This document shows, piece after piece, positions 26,901 to 36,439 of a stretch of 64,000 nt of DNA. How positions within the stretch are numbered: the first letter of the stretch is position 1; every line of letters begins with the position of its first letter. Under the pieces are notes generated by a model that searched no databases, was not told where the DNA came from, and worked only from the letters and a program-made list of their open reading frames with translations. Position numbers and translations under genes: made by a program. This stretch comes from Dromaius novaehollandiae. Its lineage: Eukaryota > Chordata > Aves > Casuariiformes > Dromaiidae. The stretch is from assembly GCF_036370855.1 (NCBI RefSeq), contig NC_088099.1, positions 138,611,017 through 138,675,016 of the forward strand, read 5' to 3'.

Positions 26901-27908
26901 CTCCTCCTTGCAGCGATAATATGCCAGACTGCTTCTATTGATGCTAGCTTGCTTCCTAAAATCCTGAGGATGAATCAAATCAGGCCCATCATCGACTATT
27001 AACATCTCCTCTTCGCCATTTTCCACATAACTCCTACAGGAAAAAAGTGATGACATAACCAAGGCCTCCAAGAATCTTTTGGGTGCTGACAAGAATGATG
27101 TGAGCTCATGGAGATCAGTCCCTTGTGAAAGGAAAAAAAAAAGAAAAGAAAAAGAAGGTAAAAAAAAAAAAAAAACACGTGAGGACAGCATAGCTGTGAT
27201 GCAGAGATTGGCTAGCTTGTGTTTGGGCTTGATTTGCTGTGCCTACGCATAGATCCAGCACAGCTGAAGCAATGAAAACTTGCCTGAGCTAGAGCTTTCT
27301 GGTGAAGAAGCCATTCAAAGAACTGAGAGATGTTAAAGTAGCTATTATAATAAGATTAGTGCAACTCTTCCTTAATGACTATACAGAAGACAATGAAGTT
27401 TAAGTGGTAAGAGCTTTGTTTGTTCTGAAGAGATGATCACTTGCTGTGCTTTGGGCTGTCCAAAGATCTTGATCAACTAATATAATCATACTATATACAT
27501 ATATTCCAACTAAAATACTAAAATCCCAATAAATACTGGGATCGGTATTTTGGCACCCTGAAAAAGATTGCCCAAACACAATTTTCTTTGAATTTACACA
27601 ACTGTCAAATTTCTTTTTAGATAAAATCCGTTTATTTTAAATTGCAAAAATTGTTTCTGTTCTGTTCTGTTAAATCACACTGGAACATTTTAGAATAGAA
27701 GGAAAAAAAACTACCAGATTCATTACAGTAATACTGTATAATAAGTAATTTGCAAGTTTGCAGTCCAGTCAAAGTAGAAAAAGATCTGTTGCAAGTGAAA
27801 TACTTACTGTAAAGAGAGATCAGTAACATGCTGTGTGTTTGTCATCTCCAAGGCATGGTTTTGGTTACTGAAGAAAGGATAGAGGAAGAGATTGCTGCTG
27901 CTCTCCAT
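827..27908 (-). CDS. CLC-family Cl-/H+ antiporter, ClC-6/7-like, 3' end off window
   Basis: Eleven exons (listed separately) join in phase to 549 codons, from the ATG at 27908 down to 827, where the gene leaves the window. The order matches a CLC transporter: acidic cytosolic N-terminus, helix B, the P-S-G-L-P form of the selectivity motif, G-P-E-G-P with the gating glutamate, helix H with L-E-E (the second Glu aligns with the proton glutamate of exchangers), and a helix N loop G-L-V-I-P in place of G-x-F-x-P. Family knowledge: these proteins exchange chloride for protons in endosomal or lysosomal membranes. The C-terminal helices and two CBS domains are expected beyond the left edge. The sequence is nearest ClC-6/ClC-7 but clearly neither orthologue, so I give no symbol. 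About 15 residues of one transmembrane helix appear to be missing between the exons at 12603 and 5313. All visible exons are open, which suggests a working gene. The family call is firm; the subfamily is an inference. Confidence 0.9.
1420..1515 (-). repeat. MIR/CORE-SINE-like remnant
   Basis: The stretch GGGCAAAATGGAG...AATGACCTGCCCAAAG...CACAGGAGTCCTCAAACTGAC follows the order of the tRNA-related core of MIR-type SINEs in reverse orientation (tgacttgcccaagg...acccaggagtcctga). It is heavily diverged. Confidence 0.45.
1669..1811. repeat. Compound (TA)n/(CA)n microsatellite
   Basis: About 27 TA units run into alternating (CA)n and (TA)n blocks with a GCACGC interruption, ending in TATATATTTATATA. 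It lies in CLC intron 10 and is likely polymorphic and prone to assembly error. Confidence 0.97.
2696..2867 (-). CDS. CLC exon 10 (helices L-M and G-x-x-I-P loop)
   Basis: This 172-nt exon encodes [14 protein letters not shown], then a helix with [16 protein letters not shown]. This is the family's A-C-W-T-Y-G...G-x-F-x-P region, with valine where the phenylalanine usually is. The acceptor is excellent (TCTCTTTCTCTGTCCTGCAG) and the donor is GTAAGC. Incoming phase needs one nucleotide and outgoing phase is 2; both agree with the neighbours. Confidence 0.92.
3012..3034. repeat. Poly-T tract
   Basis: 23 consecutive T, about 145 bp upstream of CLC exon 10 in gene direction. No target-site duplication or gene-like flank marks it as a retrocopy tail. 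Confidence 0.9.
5256..5313 (-). CDS. CLC exon 9, short loop exon (5' boundary uncertain)
   Basis: An open reading ending in a strong donor (ACAG/GTAAGTAA) encodes [17 protein letters not shown]. Its single leftover nucleotide matches the phase the next exon needs. It fits the variable lumenal loop with a cysteine that follows this helix in ClC-6/7. Two acceptors are possible, giving starts at 5313 or 5301; both are phase 0 and both have weak pyrimidine tracts. An in-frame stop lies just upstream of 5313 (codons TAA-CAT-GAG), so the exon cannot extend much further. Support is phase, donor quality and the loop cysteine rather than strong similarity. Confidence 0.5.
5314..12602. other. CLC intron 8 (7.3 kb), may hide a micro-exon
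   Basis: AT-rich and free of recognised genes. It should contain the missing 12-18 codons of a helix if the CLC protein has standard length. One low-confidence candidate is 11620-11640 on the minus strand: 21 nt, phase 0 at both ends, reading S-F-S-A-A-L-S, with donor GTAAGT but a poor pyrimidine tract. Confidence 0.5.
11658..11698. repeat. Two-copy 21-bp tandem duplication
   Basis: The unit CCATATATAACAATACTGTTT occurs twice in a row, the second copy lacking the last T. This is a recent local duplication in CLC intron 8. Confidence 0.9.
12603..12797 (-). CDS. CLC exon 8 (helix J)
   Basis: This 195-nt, 65-codon exon is phase 0 at both ends. It encodes V-K-D-L-L-D, a glycine-rich helix with [11 protein letters not shown], then a basic loop and the start of the next helix (L-L-E-T-V-L-I-L). 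It aligns with V-G-G-I-L-G-A in ClC-7. The reading stops about 15 residues short of the end of that helix compared with ClC-7, although the donor (CTT/GTAAGT) is strong. The remainder must lie in an unseen small exon or be absent. Confidence 0.9.
13825..13844. repeat. Poly-T tract
   Basis: 20 consecutive T followed by a T-rich stretch (TTATTCTTATTC) in CLC intron 7. Confidence 0.9.
15565..15705 (+). repeat. MIR/CORE-SINE-like remnant
   Basis: The order ATTCAGAAGACAAGGGTTTTGG...TTCTAGCTCTCTAATC...AAAGATCATGATACTTACAC matches a plus-strand MIR-type SINE (attcaggagacctgggttctagtcc...aaaatggggataatgatacttacctccc) with many substitutions. Confidence 0.5.
16475..16718 (-). CDS. CLC exon 7 (helices G-I, proton glutamate)
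   Basis: This 244-nt exon encodes [12 protein letters not shown], then [12 protein letters not shown]. In the family the second glutamate of L-E-E is the inner proton-transfer residue of exchangers and is hydrophobic in true channels, so this protein is predicted to be a Cl-/H+ exchanger. Further helices follow (W-Q-T-F-F...). GC content is locally higher than in the flanking introns. The acceptor reads CTCTTGCAG and the donor TGG/GTATGT. Confidence 0.94.
19936..20028 (-). CDS. CLC exon 6 (helix F end and linker)
   Basis: This 93-nt exon (phase 2 in and out) encodes [10 protein letters not shown], then a linker with F-F-T-R-F-R-N. It corresponds to the ClC-7 stretch G-S-V-I-A-A-G-I-S-Q and its Y-F-R-R linker. 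The donor is a strong GTAAGTAA. The phase to both neighbouring exons is exact. Confidence 0.9.
20973..20998. repeat. Poly-A tract
   Basis: 26 consecutive A in CLC intron 5. The upstream 200 bp show no recognisable retroposed body. Confidence 0.9.
22189..22364 (-). CDS. CLC exon 5 (selectivity loop and gating glutamate)
   Basis: This 176-nt exon carries the two hallmark CLC motifs. The first reads P-S-G-L-P-E, where most eukaryotic CLCs have G-S-G-I-P; the ion-coordinating serine is kept and the preceding glycine is proline. The second, G-P-E-G-P-M-I-H, holds the gating glutamate, with proline where ClC-6 and ClC-7 have lysine (G-K-E-G-P). Between them are Y-L-N-G and a long helix. This is the most diagnostic exon of the gene. 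The acceptor has a long pyrimidine tract (TTTTTTTCTCTTTGCAG) and the donor is GTAAGA. Confidence 0.95.
23335..23415 (-). CDS. CLC exon 4 (helix C)
   Basis: This 81-nt, 27-codon exon is phase 0 at both ends. It encodes HGNFHVTW followed by a hydrophobic helix ending S-S-S-S-V-L, in the place of the helix leading to the chloride-selectivity loop. The acceptor ends GGACAG and the donor reads CTG/GTAAGTG. It is short and not diagnostic alone, but phase and position fit. Confidence 0.82.
24480..24560. repeat. Imperfect TA/TG/CA-rich tract
   Basis: Interrupted runs of TATATA, CACACA and TATATAT alternate through this stretch of CLC intron 3. It is low-complexity sequence. Confidence 0.75.
24795..25160 (-). 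repeat. Possible eroded CR1-type LINE fragment
   Basis: On the plus strand it reads AAAATCACTGAAATTGAAGG, then GATTATCTAATCCAAC, followed by GC-rich sequence. This resembles the reverse complement of the avian CR1 3' region (aatca...gttggaa...gatcat-ctagtccaac). GC content is well above that of the surrounding intron. The match is loose and by eye, and later parts do not align convincingly. Confidence 0.35.
25775..25904 (-). CDS. CLC exon 3 (helix B)
   Basis: This 130-nt exon (phase 2 in, phase 0 out) encodes [14 protein letters not shown] and a hydrophobic helix followed by D-L-V-E-N-Y-L-K. This matches the ClC-7 segment in which a tryptophan-bearing helix B starts the membrane domain. The splice sites are ATTTGTAG and AAG/GTGAGC. 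The phase joins exactly to the exons on both sides. Confidence 0.9.
26809..27033 (-). CDS. CLC exon 2 (cytosolic N-terminal domain)
   Basis: This 225-nt exon has incoming phase 2 and outgoing phase 2. It encodes an acidic segment (SYVENGEEE...) followed by H-E-S-L-D-Y, the counterpart of the Y-E-S-L-D-Y motif before the first membrane helix in ClC-6 and ClC-7. The acceptor (TCCTGTAG) and donor (CAG/GTAAAC) are both good. It ends in a basic K-K-W-L-Q-E-K stretch next to the membrane. The E-S-L-D-Y motif is the best evidence that this protein belongs to the ClC-6/7 branch rather than ClC-1/2/K or ClC-3/4/5. Confidence 0.88.
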
Positions 27909-27956
27909 TTACTGATGCTATTAACTATACAGTGAAACAATTTGAAAAAGTCTAAC
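27808..27956 (-). CDS. CLC exon 1 (5'UTR plus start codon)
   Basis: The start ATG is at 27908-27906 and opens MESSSNLF; coding runs to 27808 (101 nt, outgoing phase 2). The donor after 27808 is a strong GTAAGTA. An in-frame TAA lies directly upstream of the ATG, which supports this start. A good acceptor (pyrimidine tract ending TTTCAG) precedes 27956, so 27909-27956 is probably 5'UTR of an internal exon, with a further untranslated exon upstream. This N-terminus is polar and has no signal peptide, as expected for a CLC cytosolic N-tail. No family similarity was recognised in these 33 residues, so the exon call rests on splice sites and phase. Confidence 0.62.
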
Positions 27957-30900
27957 CTGAAATAATATAGAAACATAAATAAATCCTGCTTGTCAGTTAA
28001 TAAGCACTAAATGGCAAGAGAAGAAAAAAAAAAAAAGGAGCCTTATGAGGCAAATGAAAATCAGCTGAGGGACACAAGTTTCAGTCTTTTATTTGACAGC
28101 AACATTGCATTTATGTTTATTAATATGATGCCAAGCCTTTTGGACCAATGGTTTTTACAATGCTGAAAATTTCCTTGCGGCCCACTAGTCACACTTTTCA
28201 AATTTAACCAAACACCTTATCAAGACAATACATCTCTGTGCAGGGCACTTCTAGACCAGGATATAGCAATGGCTTAAGTCCAATTTCTTCGACCATAACT
28301 GGTTTTTTTTTTCCAGCTTGATCAGGCATTTCCTTCTAGAGGTCTCAAACAGTGCAAATTTCAAAGACCTGGCAACTCTCTCACAGCCTGGGAAAAAGAG
28401 AAAGACTGAAAGATGAGGAGAAAAATAGTCTAGGCGAAATCTAGGAGGATGTAGGGAAATAACTTCCCTATGGATGTAATTTGGTGGCAAAGATAAATTT
28501 ATCTGACAACAAGCACACATTGTGTGATCAGTTAAGACAGAACAGGTGGAAAAGTTGTTTTCCCAGTTAAGACGCTAGTCAAAGGAGAATTAAGGAGGAA
28601 TAAATCTGTTCTGATTTTCATCTATTCTTACCTATAAGATAAGCACTTCATTAAACACAAAAGTTTAGACCTTACTTTTGGGTGTAAGCACAAAAATGTT
28701 TTGTAACGAGACTGCTAATTTGGGCATGCACAGAAGTTGTTTTTAACTAGTTCTATTATAAGCTTAAAATGGAGCAAGAAAGGTGAACAGTCAAGAAAAA
28801 CGGGAACCTGAAGAGACCTTCTAACAAGCTATGTATCCTGGCTAGAACCCCAAACTGCCTCACTCAGCAATATGCAGTTTGACTACAATGAGGTCTAGAT
28901 TTAGTGTATTCCCACATTTCTTGGGCACAGGAATTTGTGCGATGTCATTTTCCTAGTTGTGCTAGAGCATACAGATGTATGTGGCTAGATATGTGTATTA
29001 TATATCCTACAGCACAAACAGAAATACAAAAATCCACTGAACAATGCAGAATACCTTAAGGCTACTTGTCTAGGGTTAGGCTAAACTACACCGTGCACAG
29101 ACAACACAGTTATGCCTCATTTCATGTCATTATGATGTTATGTAAACAGATGGCTATGCTTTTCCTCAAACAGTACTGCTATTAACATTCATAAGAGCAT
29201 ACATGAGCTTTTGCCTTTGCTGTTCCCAGCGGCCAGGAGACGACTACAGCTGACAATTCCTTTGCAGTCAGATTCTAATCCAACATGACCGCAGAAGTTA
29301 TTCAGCTGTTCTGCAAATTCTTATAGACACCCACTAATGCATTCAAGTTTTAAAAAACAAAATGGAGTAAGAAATGGTTTTCAAACTTTGACCACTGATT
29401 TTTTCTCCCATAGACTTCTCTGTAGTTAGCTTAAAGCTGACTATAAAGCTTTAAAGCTGTAAAGCTACCAGTAGGCTTGCTTATCTGAAATACAGTTTAT
29501 GTACCTCTGTACTGCATAAACATCCAGGCTAGAAACCAAAAAGCACAGAACGTTTGAGACCACAGGAGAGCACGTCTGCATCCTGCAGTGGAGACAGCAC
29601 TACAGAGATTAGACAAAGCCCTGCAAAATAGTATGCACACCTTCACAGGGCATAAATTCATTATTTTACAATGAAACGCTATAGTATATTCCTCCTTTAC
29701 CATGGAAAAGATAGTTATTTTTAGAATACTTAGATGAAGAAGGCAAATTCAGATCATTAGTAGTTATAAAAGCATTCTGTCCAAGAAATCCCTGTGCTGG
29801 AAATACATGCTGCTTAATTGTTCCACCAGAATTTGACCCAAAACCTATGCACTTTGGCTGTCATGGTTAAATATGCTTCCTTCCCCACCACCCCATCAGT
29901 CTTGAACATGAGCTTTCACCTTTCTTCTGGAAAGTTTCTTGGAGGGTATGTATCAGTCTTGTAAAGTTTGCAAAAGACTGGACTGTATTGCTACTCTCTG
30001 CAATAGATTTCCGTCTCCAAAACTCATGCAAGAACCTCTCTGCTGAAGCATGACCTTCAACAGCTCAGATTTTGCTATAGATGCAGGTGACTATAGGCAA
30101 CGATGAAAAAACACTTTTGCAATACTAGAGGATGAAATTCCCTAACACTAGAGGACAAAAGCTGTTGGTCTGAAATGCTACAGAATCAGTTCCCAAGTTT
30201 GCTACTCATTTCTGATTTTGATACCTGCTTCTACGAGGTTTGCCTTACCTATAACTGTTTTTACCTCAGAGGGATCACAGCCTAATTGGAAACTGCTCCT
30301 TTAGAGACAAGGAGGGAGAGAGGGAGTCTATTTTTTTTGTTTGTCACTATAGAAAGCTTGTAGCTACACACTTCTCTTAATAATGCTTTGGGCATATGAG
30401 TTATGAATTGAATTTGACTTAAAGAAGAGTTGGGAGAGAGCTGTGAAACATTACACTGGGGAAAAATTTTGTTTTCAAGTTTTAAACCTTGCGAGTCACA
30501 GAGCTCCTTGTTGCATTTCCAAGTAGCTTCCATGCAGATCACGGGACTCCTTGAGCAAGAATGAAGGCAGAGTAAGAACAGAGGTAGGCAGACTCCAGCA
30601 TGGCTCTGTGTCTCAGTAAAGATATGTAGGCTGGGCTAGGCTGTGGCATCTCCAGCCAGGATCCAGAAGGCAGCTCCCTCAAAATTAGAGGTCAACAAAT
30701 GAATGGACCGCCGCTGCATGGTGCTCCGAGTTACCGGTGAGGCGTAGTGAATAGACAAGATGCAGCTATCAAATGACTACTGCTAGCGGGCCATTCCAAC
30801 ACAAAGTTTAGGACTAGCTAATCTAGCTTCTCTCCCAAATAACTGGGGACAAGGAACACCACAATGCTTCATTTGCCTAAATGCTTTGTTGCACTTCAAG

Positions 30901-32535
30901 TGCGAGAGTATGCATATGCACACATGTGCACGTGTTCTTTATCGTTTAGAAAACTGGGGTGAAGTAATCCCAACCAATATTGTGAAAATGAAAAATAGGT
31001 ATAGCTAAATTACAAGCCAAAGCAAGCAAGAACTGCCATCCAAACAGTATTAGCAGTGTACCATGAATGTAATACCAGAACATTTTGCCACTTGTCTCTC
31101 AAAAGTAGACATAAAACAGAATCCAGCTATTGCACATAAGGGTGCCTACAATAGAACTATAGTTCCCGATACGATTGTTTTAAAACACTCCAACCTAGCT
31201 ACAAATTACCAGTCACCCCTATATCTAGGCAACCATACAATGTAATTTTAGCTGTGTAATAGCAGACATTTGAAAAGCAGGCAAATAATTAGCATCCCAG
31301 TTTTACGCAGACAGAGAATAATGTATCTTGTAAAATGGCATAGGGAGTTATATATACTTAAACTGTATTAATTACTTCTCTCTCACTGTTCTCTTGCCTT
31401 CAGCTGCAGGCTTGTTAGTGCAGGGTATGTGTTTTGCACATCTGTCAAGTAAAGCAGTGCACTGTCTTTGTTGGCTTCTGTTGTAATACTAATCAACACA
31501 CCAATATAGAATGATAATATCACAAAAATATAGTAAAGTGTTAGAGATTGACAGTTAACTTTGTTATACTGAATGAATAGTACAAAAATTCCAAACAAAT
31601 CTGAAGGTTAAAAAAATGTAGCTGAAATGCTAAGAAGCAATAATTACTATTGTAAGGAGCATATGCAGTTTAGATTATTTTAACAGATTAAAAGGAAGAC
31701 AGTAAAATGAAGAACTTTCAAAGTAATATTCTAATCAAAGCATCATTCTAAAGATCAGAACCATTGCACTACTAATTGAGTTGACACTCAAAGATTTTAA
31801 ATAATGAAAGTTTAATGCTCAATTTGAATGACAGCTCAAGAAAAAATAATCATCATAGTGACTGGATAGTAATATAAAAACATTGCTAACTAGAAACATC
31901 ATGGCTGCAAATTTTCATTTTACATTACTTCAGTACTTATTATACCATTTAAAGAAGGAAAAAAACAGCACTAACTTAGCATGAGAATTTTGCCATAAAT
32001 GCAATGACTCATACATTTGATGCTGACTGTAAGCACACAGCTGTTTGAAATATTTTCTGAGAAGACCATAACAAGTCTAGTATACTGTTGCAGGTTAGTA
32101 CTACCACATGAGATCATAAATTTAATCTGCAAATCTTCATACAGAGAGAAAATTTTATATAAAACAGACAGGAAAAAGTTTAAGAAAACATAAATCAAGA
32201 CGACTATGACTGTCTCCCCCAATCTTAAAAATATGAATTTCCCGTAGCAAAGAGTTATTTTAGAGATTTCTCAGAAGTGGAAGGTTCCACAGTTCAAGCC
32301 CAAAAGATCAGAAATAACGCGCAATCCTGAAATTTCACTCCAATCATGCAAACAAATAATGGACGAAATTGTAGCCCAGCAAAGGCAGAGGTCAGGGTTA
32401 CAGAAAGCTCTTCTGATTTTGCAGCAAAAGCAAGCAGTTTTTAGCATATACTTTTCTCATTAATAAACTTATCACTGCCTCTTCTAAATGCATATATACA
32501 TTTAAACTTATAACCATGTATGACAAACCACTTAC
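27957..32535. other. Upstream of CLC exon 1, no gene seen
   Basis: Either intron of a longer CLC transcript, given the acceptor at 27956, or intergenic. There is no CpG island and no obvious TATA-initiator arrangement, so the CLC promoter is not located. A cluster of TAAAGCT words lies near 29430-29470. Confidence 0.55.
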
Positions 32536-32628
32536 GCTAGCCTAGAAACTAAACAGTCAGCTGCCAACATCACATATTCCCATGGTTTTGGTTCATACAG
32601 TTCCTCAAAGGTGACAAGTTTTGCATAC
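32536..32628 (-). CDS. Orphan exon, possible alternative 5' exon of the CLC gene
   Basis: A 93-nt open segment sits between a very good acceptor (TTTCTTTTAGTTTTAG) and a good donor (GC/GTAAGTGG). It reads Y-A-K-L-V-T-F-E-E-L-Y-E-P-K-P-W-E-Y, then A-A-D-C-L-V-S-R-L, with incoming and outgoing phase 2. Outgoing phase 2 fits CLC exon 2 (27033) directly. Spliced to exon 1 (27956) instead, it runs into a stop. It could therefore be part of a longer CLC N-terminus, with an earlier coding exon still unseen, or an exon of an unrecognised gene. I do not recognise the peptide. It lies on the same strand between the UBE2V2 end and CLC exon 1. Confidence 0.42.
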
Positions 32629-35600
32629 CTAAAACTAAAAGAAATAATCATCTCATCCCACTGTACTTTGCCACAACTTCTAACATTTTAAAATACAAGA
32701 ATATTATTTCAAAAAAGGAGATGAATAGAACTGAGTTAAGTCACTCTTTCTGGATGAATTTAAGGAACTGTAAGTACTACTTCATCTCTCAATATGATTG
32801 ACAGATGCAGGACTGAACCCTCTCTCCTATTTTAACCTAATGTTTTTCATGACACTGGGAAGACTGCCTAGATAACTCAGAGAATATCCTGTTCCATATC
32901 CTCATCATAATTTCACAGTTCTACTTTTTGAGTAGTGTTCATCCTAATTGCTAACAGCTTTTATTCCTATGACAATTTAAAAATACTAGCCAACTTTTCA
33001 TGGTCTATTCTCAAGTCAGTAATGGATGTCTTTACCTCCACCAGGTTTTTACAAGAATTTTTAGTCAGTTGAAATTACAGAGGGAACCCAAATCCTTCCC
33101 CATGCCCCTTCCCCTTTTCTTTCCTGTAGGTGTGAAAAGTTCTATCAATGTTCTTCATAACATTACTGCAAAGTGAAAACAGCCAACAGGCTAAATCAAC
33201 ACACCTATAAATCCATAATAAGAACTGGGAAACAGAGTGGGAATAAGCACAAAGCAGTTGGTGAAAACCTCCTCCTTGCTTATGTCTGCATACCCATTTC
33301 CTCAGTATTTCTGAGTTAACAAATACACAATATGCTTTAAAAAAAAATGTGAGCTGCATAGTTTATACATTATAAAACCATGTTTACATTTTAGCCATAC
33401 TGTATATATTAAAAGCAGAAGGTTGGGTTGCTTCTGTAATAAATAGTGAAAAGTTATAAATTAGCATAGAAAACATGCATTATATCAAGAGATCCTAAGC
33501 AATGGTTATTTGTTTATTTTCTCAACATCATTCATTACGTTATCTGTCTATATGGTTTGGCACCAGTATAAACAATAAAAGGCTTTTTATATTTATCACT
33601 ATTTAAAATGGTTAACATTGAAAAACTTCAAAGAACTACTGAAATGAGAGAATGCTACTTAAGAGTAGGCTTAAGATACTTAATTAATAGATTGAATTCA
33701 CCGTATATTTATTTACAACTGTTTAGTAATAGAGCAGAAGGTACAAATCCATTTAATATAAACTGTTACAAACAACATTAACACTATGGTAATGTAGAAA
33801 GTTGTTGTTTTAACCAATGAATAGTATGCTCATTCCTATGAAAGTAGCCCATAAACAGTATGGTCTGCAACAGAAAAGGTATTTACCCACTGTTCTGGGA
33901 AATAAGGCAATCACCAAAACAGGGAAGAAAGAAAAAACATCTTCCACAATTGTTTCATTACATGGCATCACCACAGATGCACTAACAACTGTTTTAAAGC
34001 AGGAGGGGAAGAGACATTCATCAGGTCTTACTAAGTAGGAAATACCCCTCCATCTTAGAAACTTTCCTAGGCTTCACAAAAAGTCTTGAATACATTATTT
34101 AGAAGAGTTTGACAAATGGGGTTTTGTCCCACTGCTTCTCTACCTGGAATTTTACTTGCACAAAGAAAAACAACCAATGGTTCTTTTAAGTCATCCTTTT
34201 AGTACAAAAACATGTATTCAGACTAGCTTAATACTAGTTTATTCCTTGTTCTCTAGCAGTTGAGACTATAGCCAGACCAGAGGCAGTCTGGCTGAATTTT
34301 CAACAACCAGAGGCCAGACAAAAAAGCAAGTAATATTCAGATATCCTGCCTCTGTCCTAGGAGACCTATCAAGTGGCCTGCTACATGATGCTTCATGTAG
34401 CTGCAATGAGTACTTTTAAGCCCTGATTAAAATAACTGTTCCAAAAGCTACTAAATAGGAAATAATGTATTTCCACAAATTCACATACATATCAAAGAGC
34501 CAATTAAAAATGTCTAAATTATGCATTTTTTTTATTGTAATGGTTGATTAACTCAGTAAGATTCACTATAATTTTATTTCAAGTACAATAAACATTTAGG
34601 AGGAGTGTAGAATAAGCAACTATTTCTAAATAATAGTTGAGGGATTTATTCTTGACTTAATCTTACCAGGTGTCAAGCATTCTCAACTTCAATTGCTTCT
34701 AGGAAGATCAGTGCTATCAAGACAGCTGGAAGGTACATGACTTGCATCATTTTATGTACTGCATTATAAACAAGTAAGGCACATTATTTATAATATGTGG
34801 ATATTTCCATTGGATAGTTCATATCTTAAGGTTTATGAAGGTTGAGTCATACCATCTTTTTGTTTCATAGTAAATTTGTCCCACCCCCAAACAACAAAAA
34901 CACATGAACTCTGGCAACTCTTCAGAGCACAAAGCTAGTTTAAATGCCAGTTTGAGACCACTAACACAATATGATTTTTCAAATACAATTTGAAAGAACG
35001 TTATATTTAGAACTTTTGAGCGTTCCTCTTCACACGATTGGCTTAAAATGGTGTTACACTTTGCAAGACATACAAATACAGTTTGAGAAAAAAATACACA
35101 CAGCTGCTAACAATAGCAAATTCAAATCCTGCTAAACAGAACATAACACAAGTGAATTATTTAGAAGAAAACTAAAATTCTGGCTTTTAAGAATGTTATC
35201 CAAGAGAAATCACAAAAACATGAGGAAACAAATTACTAAGTAAATGCTGATCTAACATGGATACTTGTAAAACAACGTGATTTGTCTGGAGGACAATAAG
35301 CAGTTGTGTTTTGAAATCTTCTTTAGGTAATAAAAGAGTTTTGGGGAGGCTCTAAACTTTACACAGTAGTCCGCACATTTTAAAATTTCGTTATACATTA
35401 TATTTAGACTTTTTCCCTGTGTTAGCAAAATGAATAACCAAAACATCTTAAATTGACTGCAGGAGTATTTTTACAGTCATCCTTTACCTTACATATCCAG
35501 GTGTATGAGCTCAGGTCAACTCTCCCCACTTTTTTTTTTTTCCTCTGCAAAACGTGTCTGCTTACAGTTGGATATGAAGATTTGTACAGGTACAAATGAG

Positions 35601-36439
35601 TAAGTGAACAACCGGTCATTTTCCATACTCCATGAATAAGTCGGTCTCTTAAATTATGTTACCAATCACATAAGTCTAGTGATACTTCTCATTCTCTCAA
35701 AAGTTTATGCTGAAATTTTCCAAAAAATTCACATCTCAACTGCACAGTTCCATTAGTTTAATCGATTAAATATAGATTAGCAGTGTTAGCGTAAGAAAAA
35801 AGTATTTAATGGCATCAAAATCATTCAAATTAAATCAAGTAGGAAAATGTTGCAATGCACTCCAGCCAAACTTTCACAGATGATACTTTATATAAATACA
35901 GACAAGAGGTAGCTAGCAGCTACAATTCCACCAATTCTGGAAGTGCCCAATTTGTCTAAAGAGTGTAAATTGACAAATATTAATTAAACCTTTCCAAAGA
36001 ACACCTAGTTTATTGCTTTTAAAGAATTGTCCTTTACATCAGAAATACGCAGAAGCATATCAAACTCAAAGTTAACTTAAACATATTAAACTTAAATAAA
36101 CTTAAAGTCAACTTAAAGTTGATTATACTCACTTTTTCAAGAGAACCAGTAATAAAACTGAATGCCAAATAGCTGTCTCGCTCCCAATGTTACATTTTCT
36201 CATTGAAATGAACAAAGGCTTGCATTTTTCCAAGAGCAAAAAAAGAAAAAAAAAACTCATTTTCAAAAGGACAGAATAAGCTACTTTCTTATGAGAAATC
36301 AGTAACAGAATTAAAACCATTGTTCCCACTAGACAGAATGTATGGAAAGAAACAGACCAACAGTCACAGGAGAGGCAGAAAGTGTTCTACTAAGACAGTG
36401 GTATACTGGCATCTGATGCATACAATGCAGATGGAAATG
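32629..36439. other. Between the orphan exon and the UBE2V2 3'UTR, no gene seen
   Basis: Very AT-rich. It could contain more UBE2V2 3'UTR or earlier CLC 5' exons. A small hairpin (AGCCAGAC...GTCTGGCT) lies near 34270. No conserved peptide was recognised. Confidence 0.5.
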
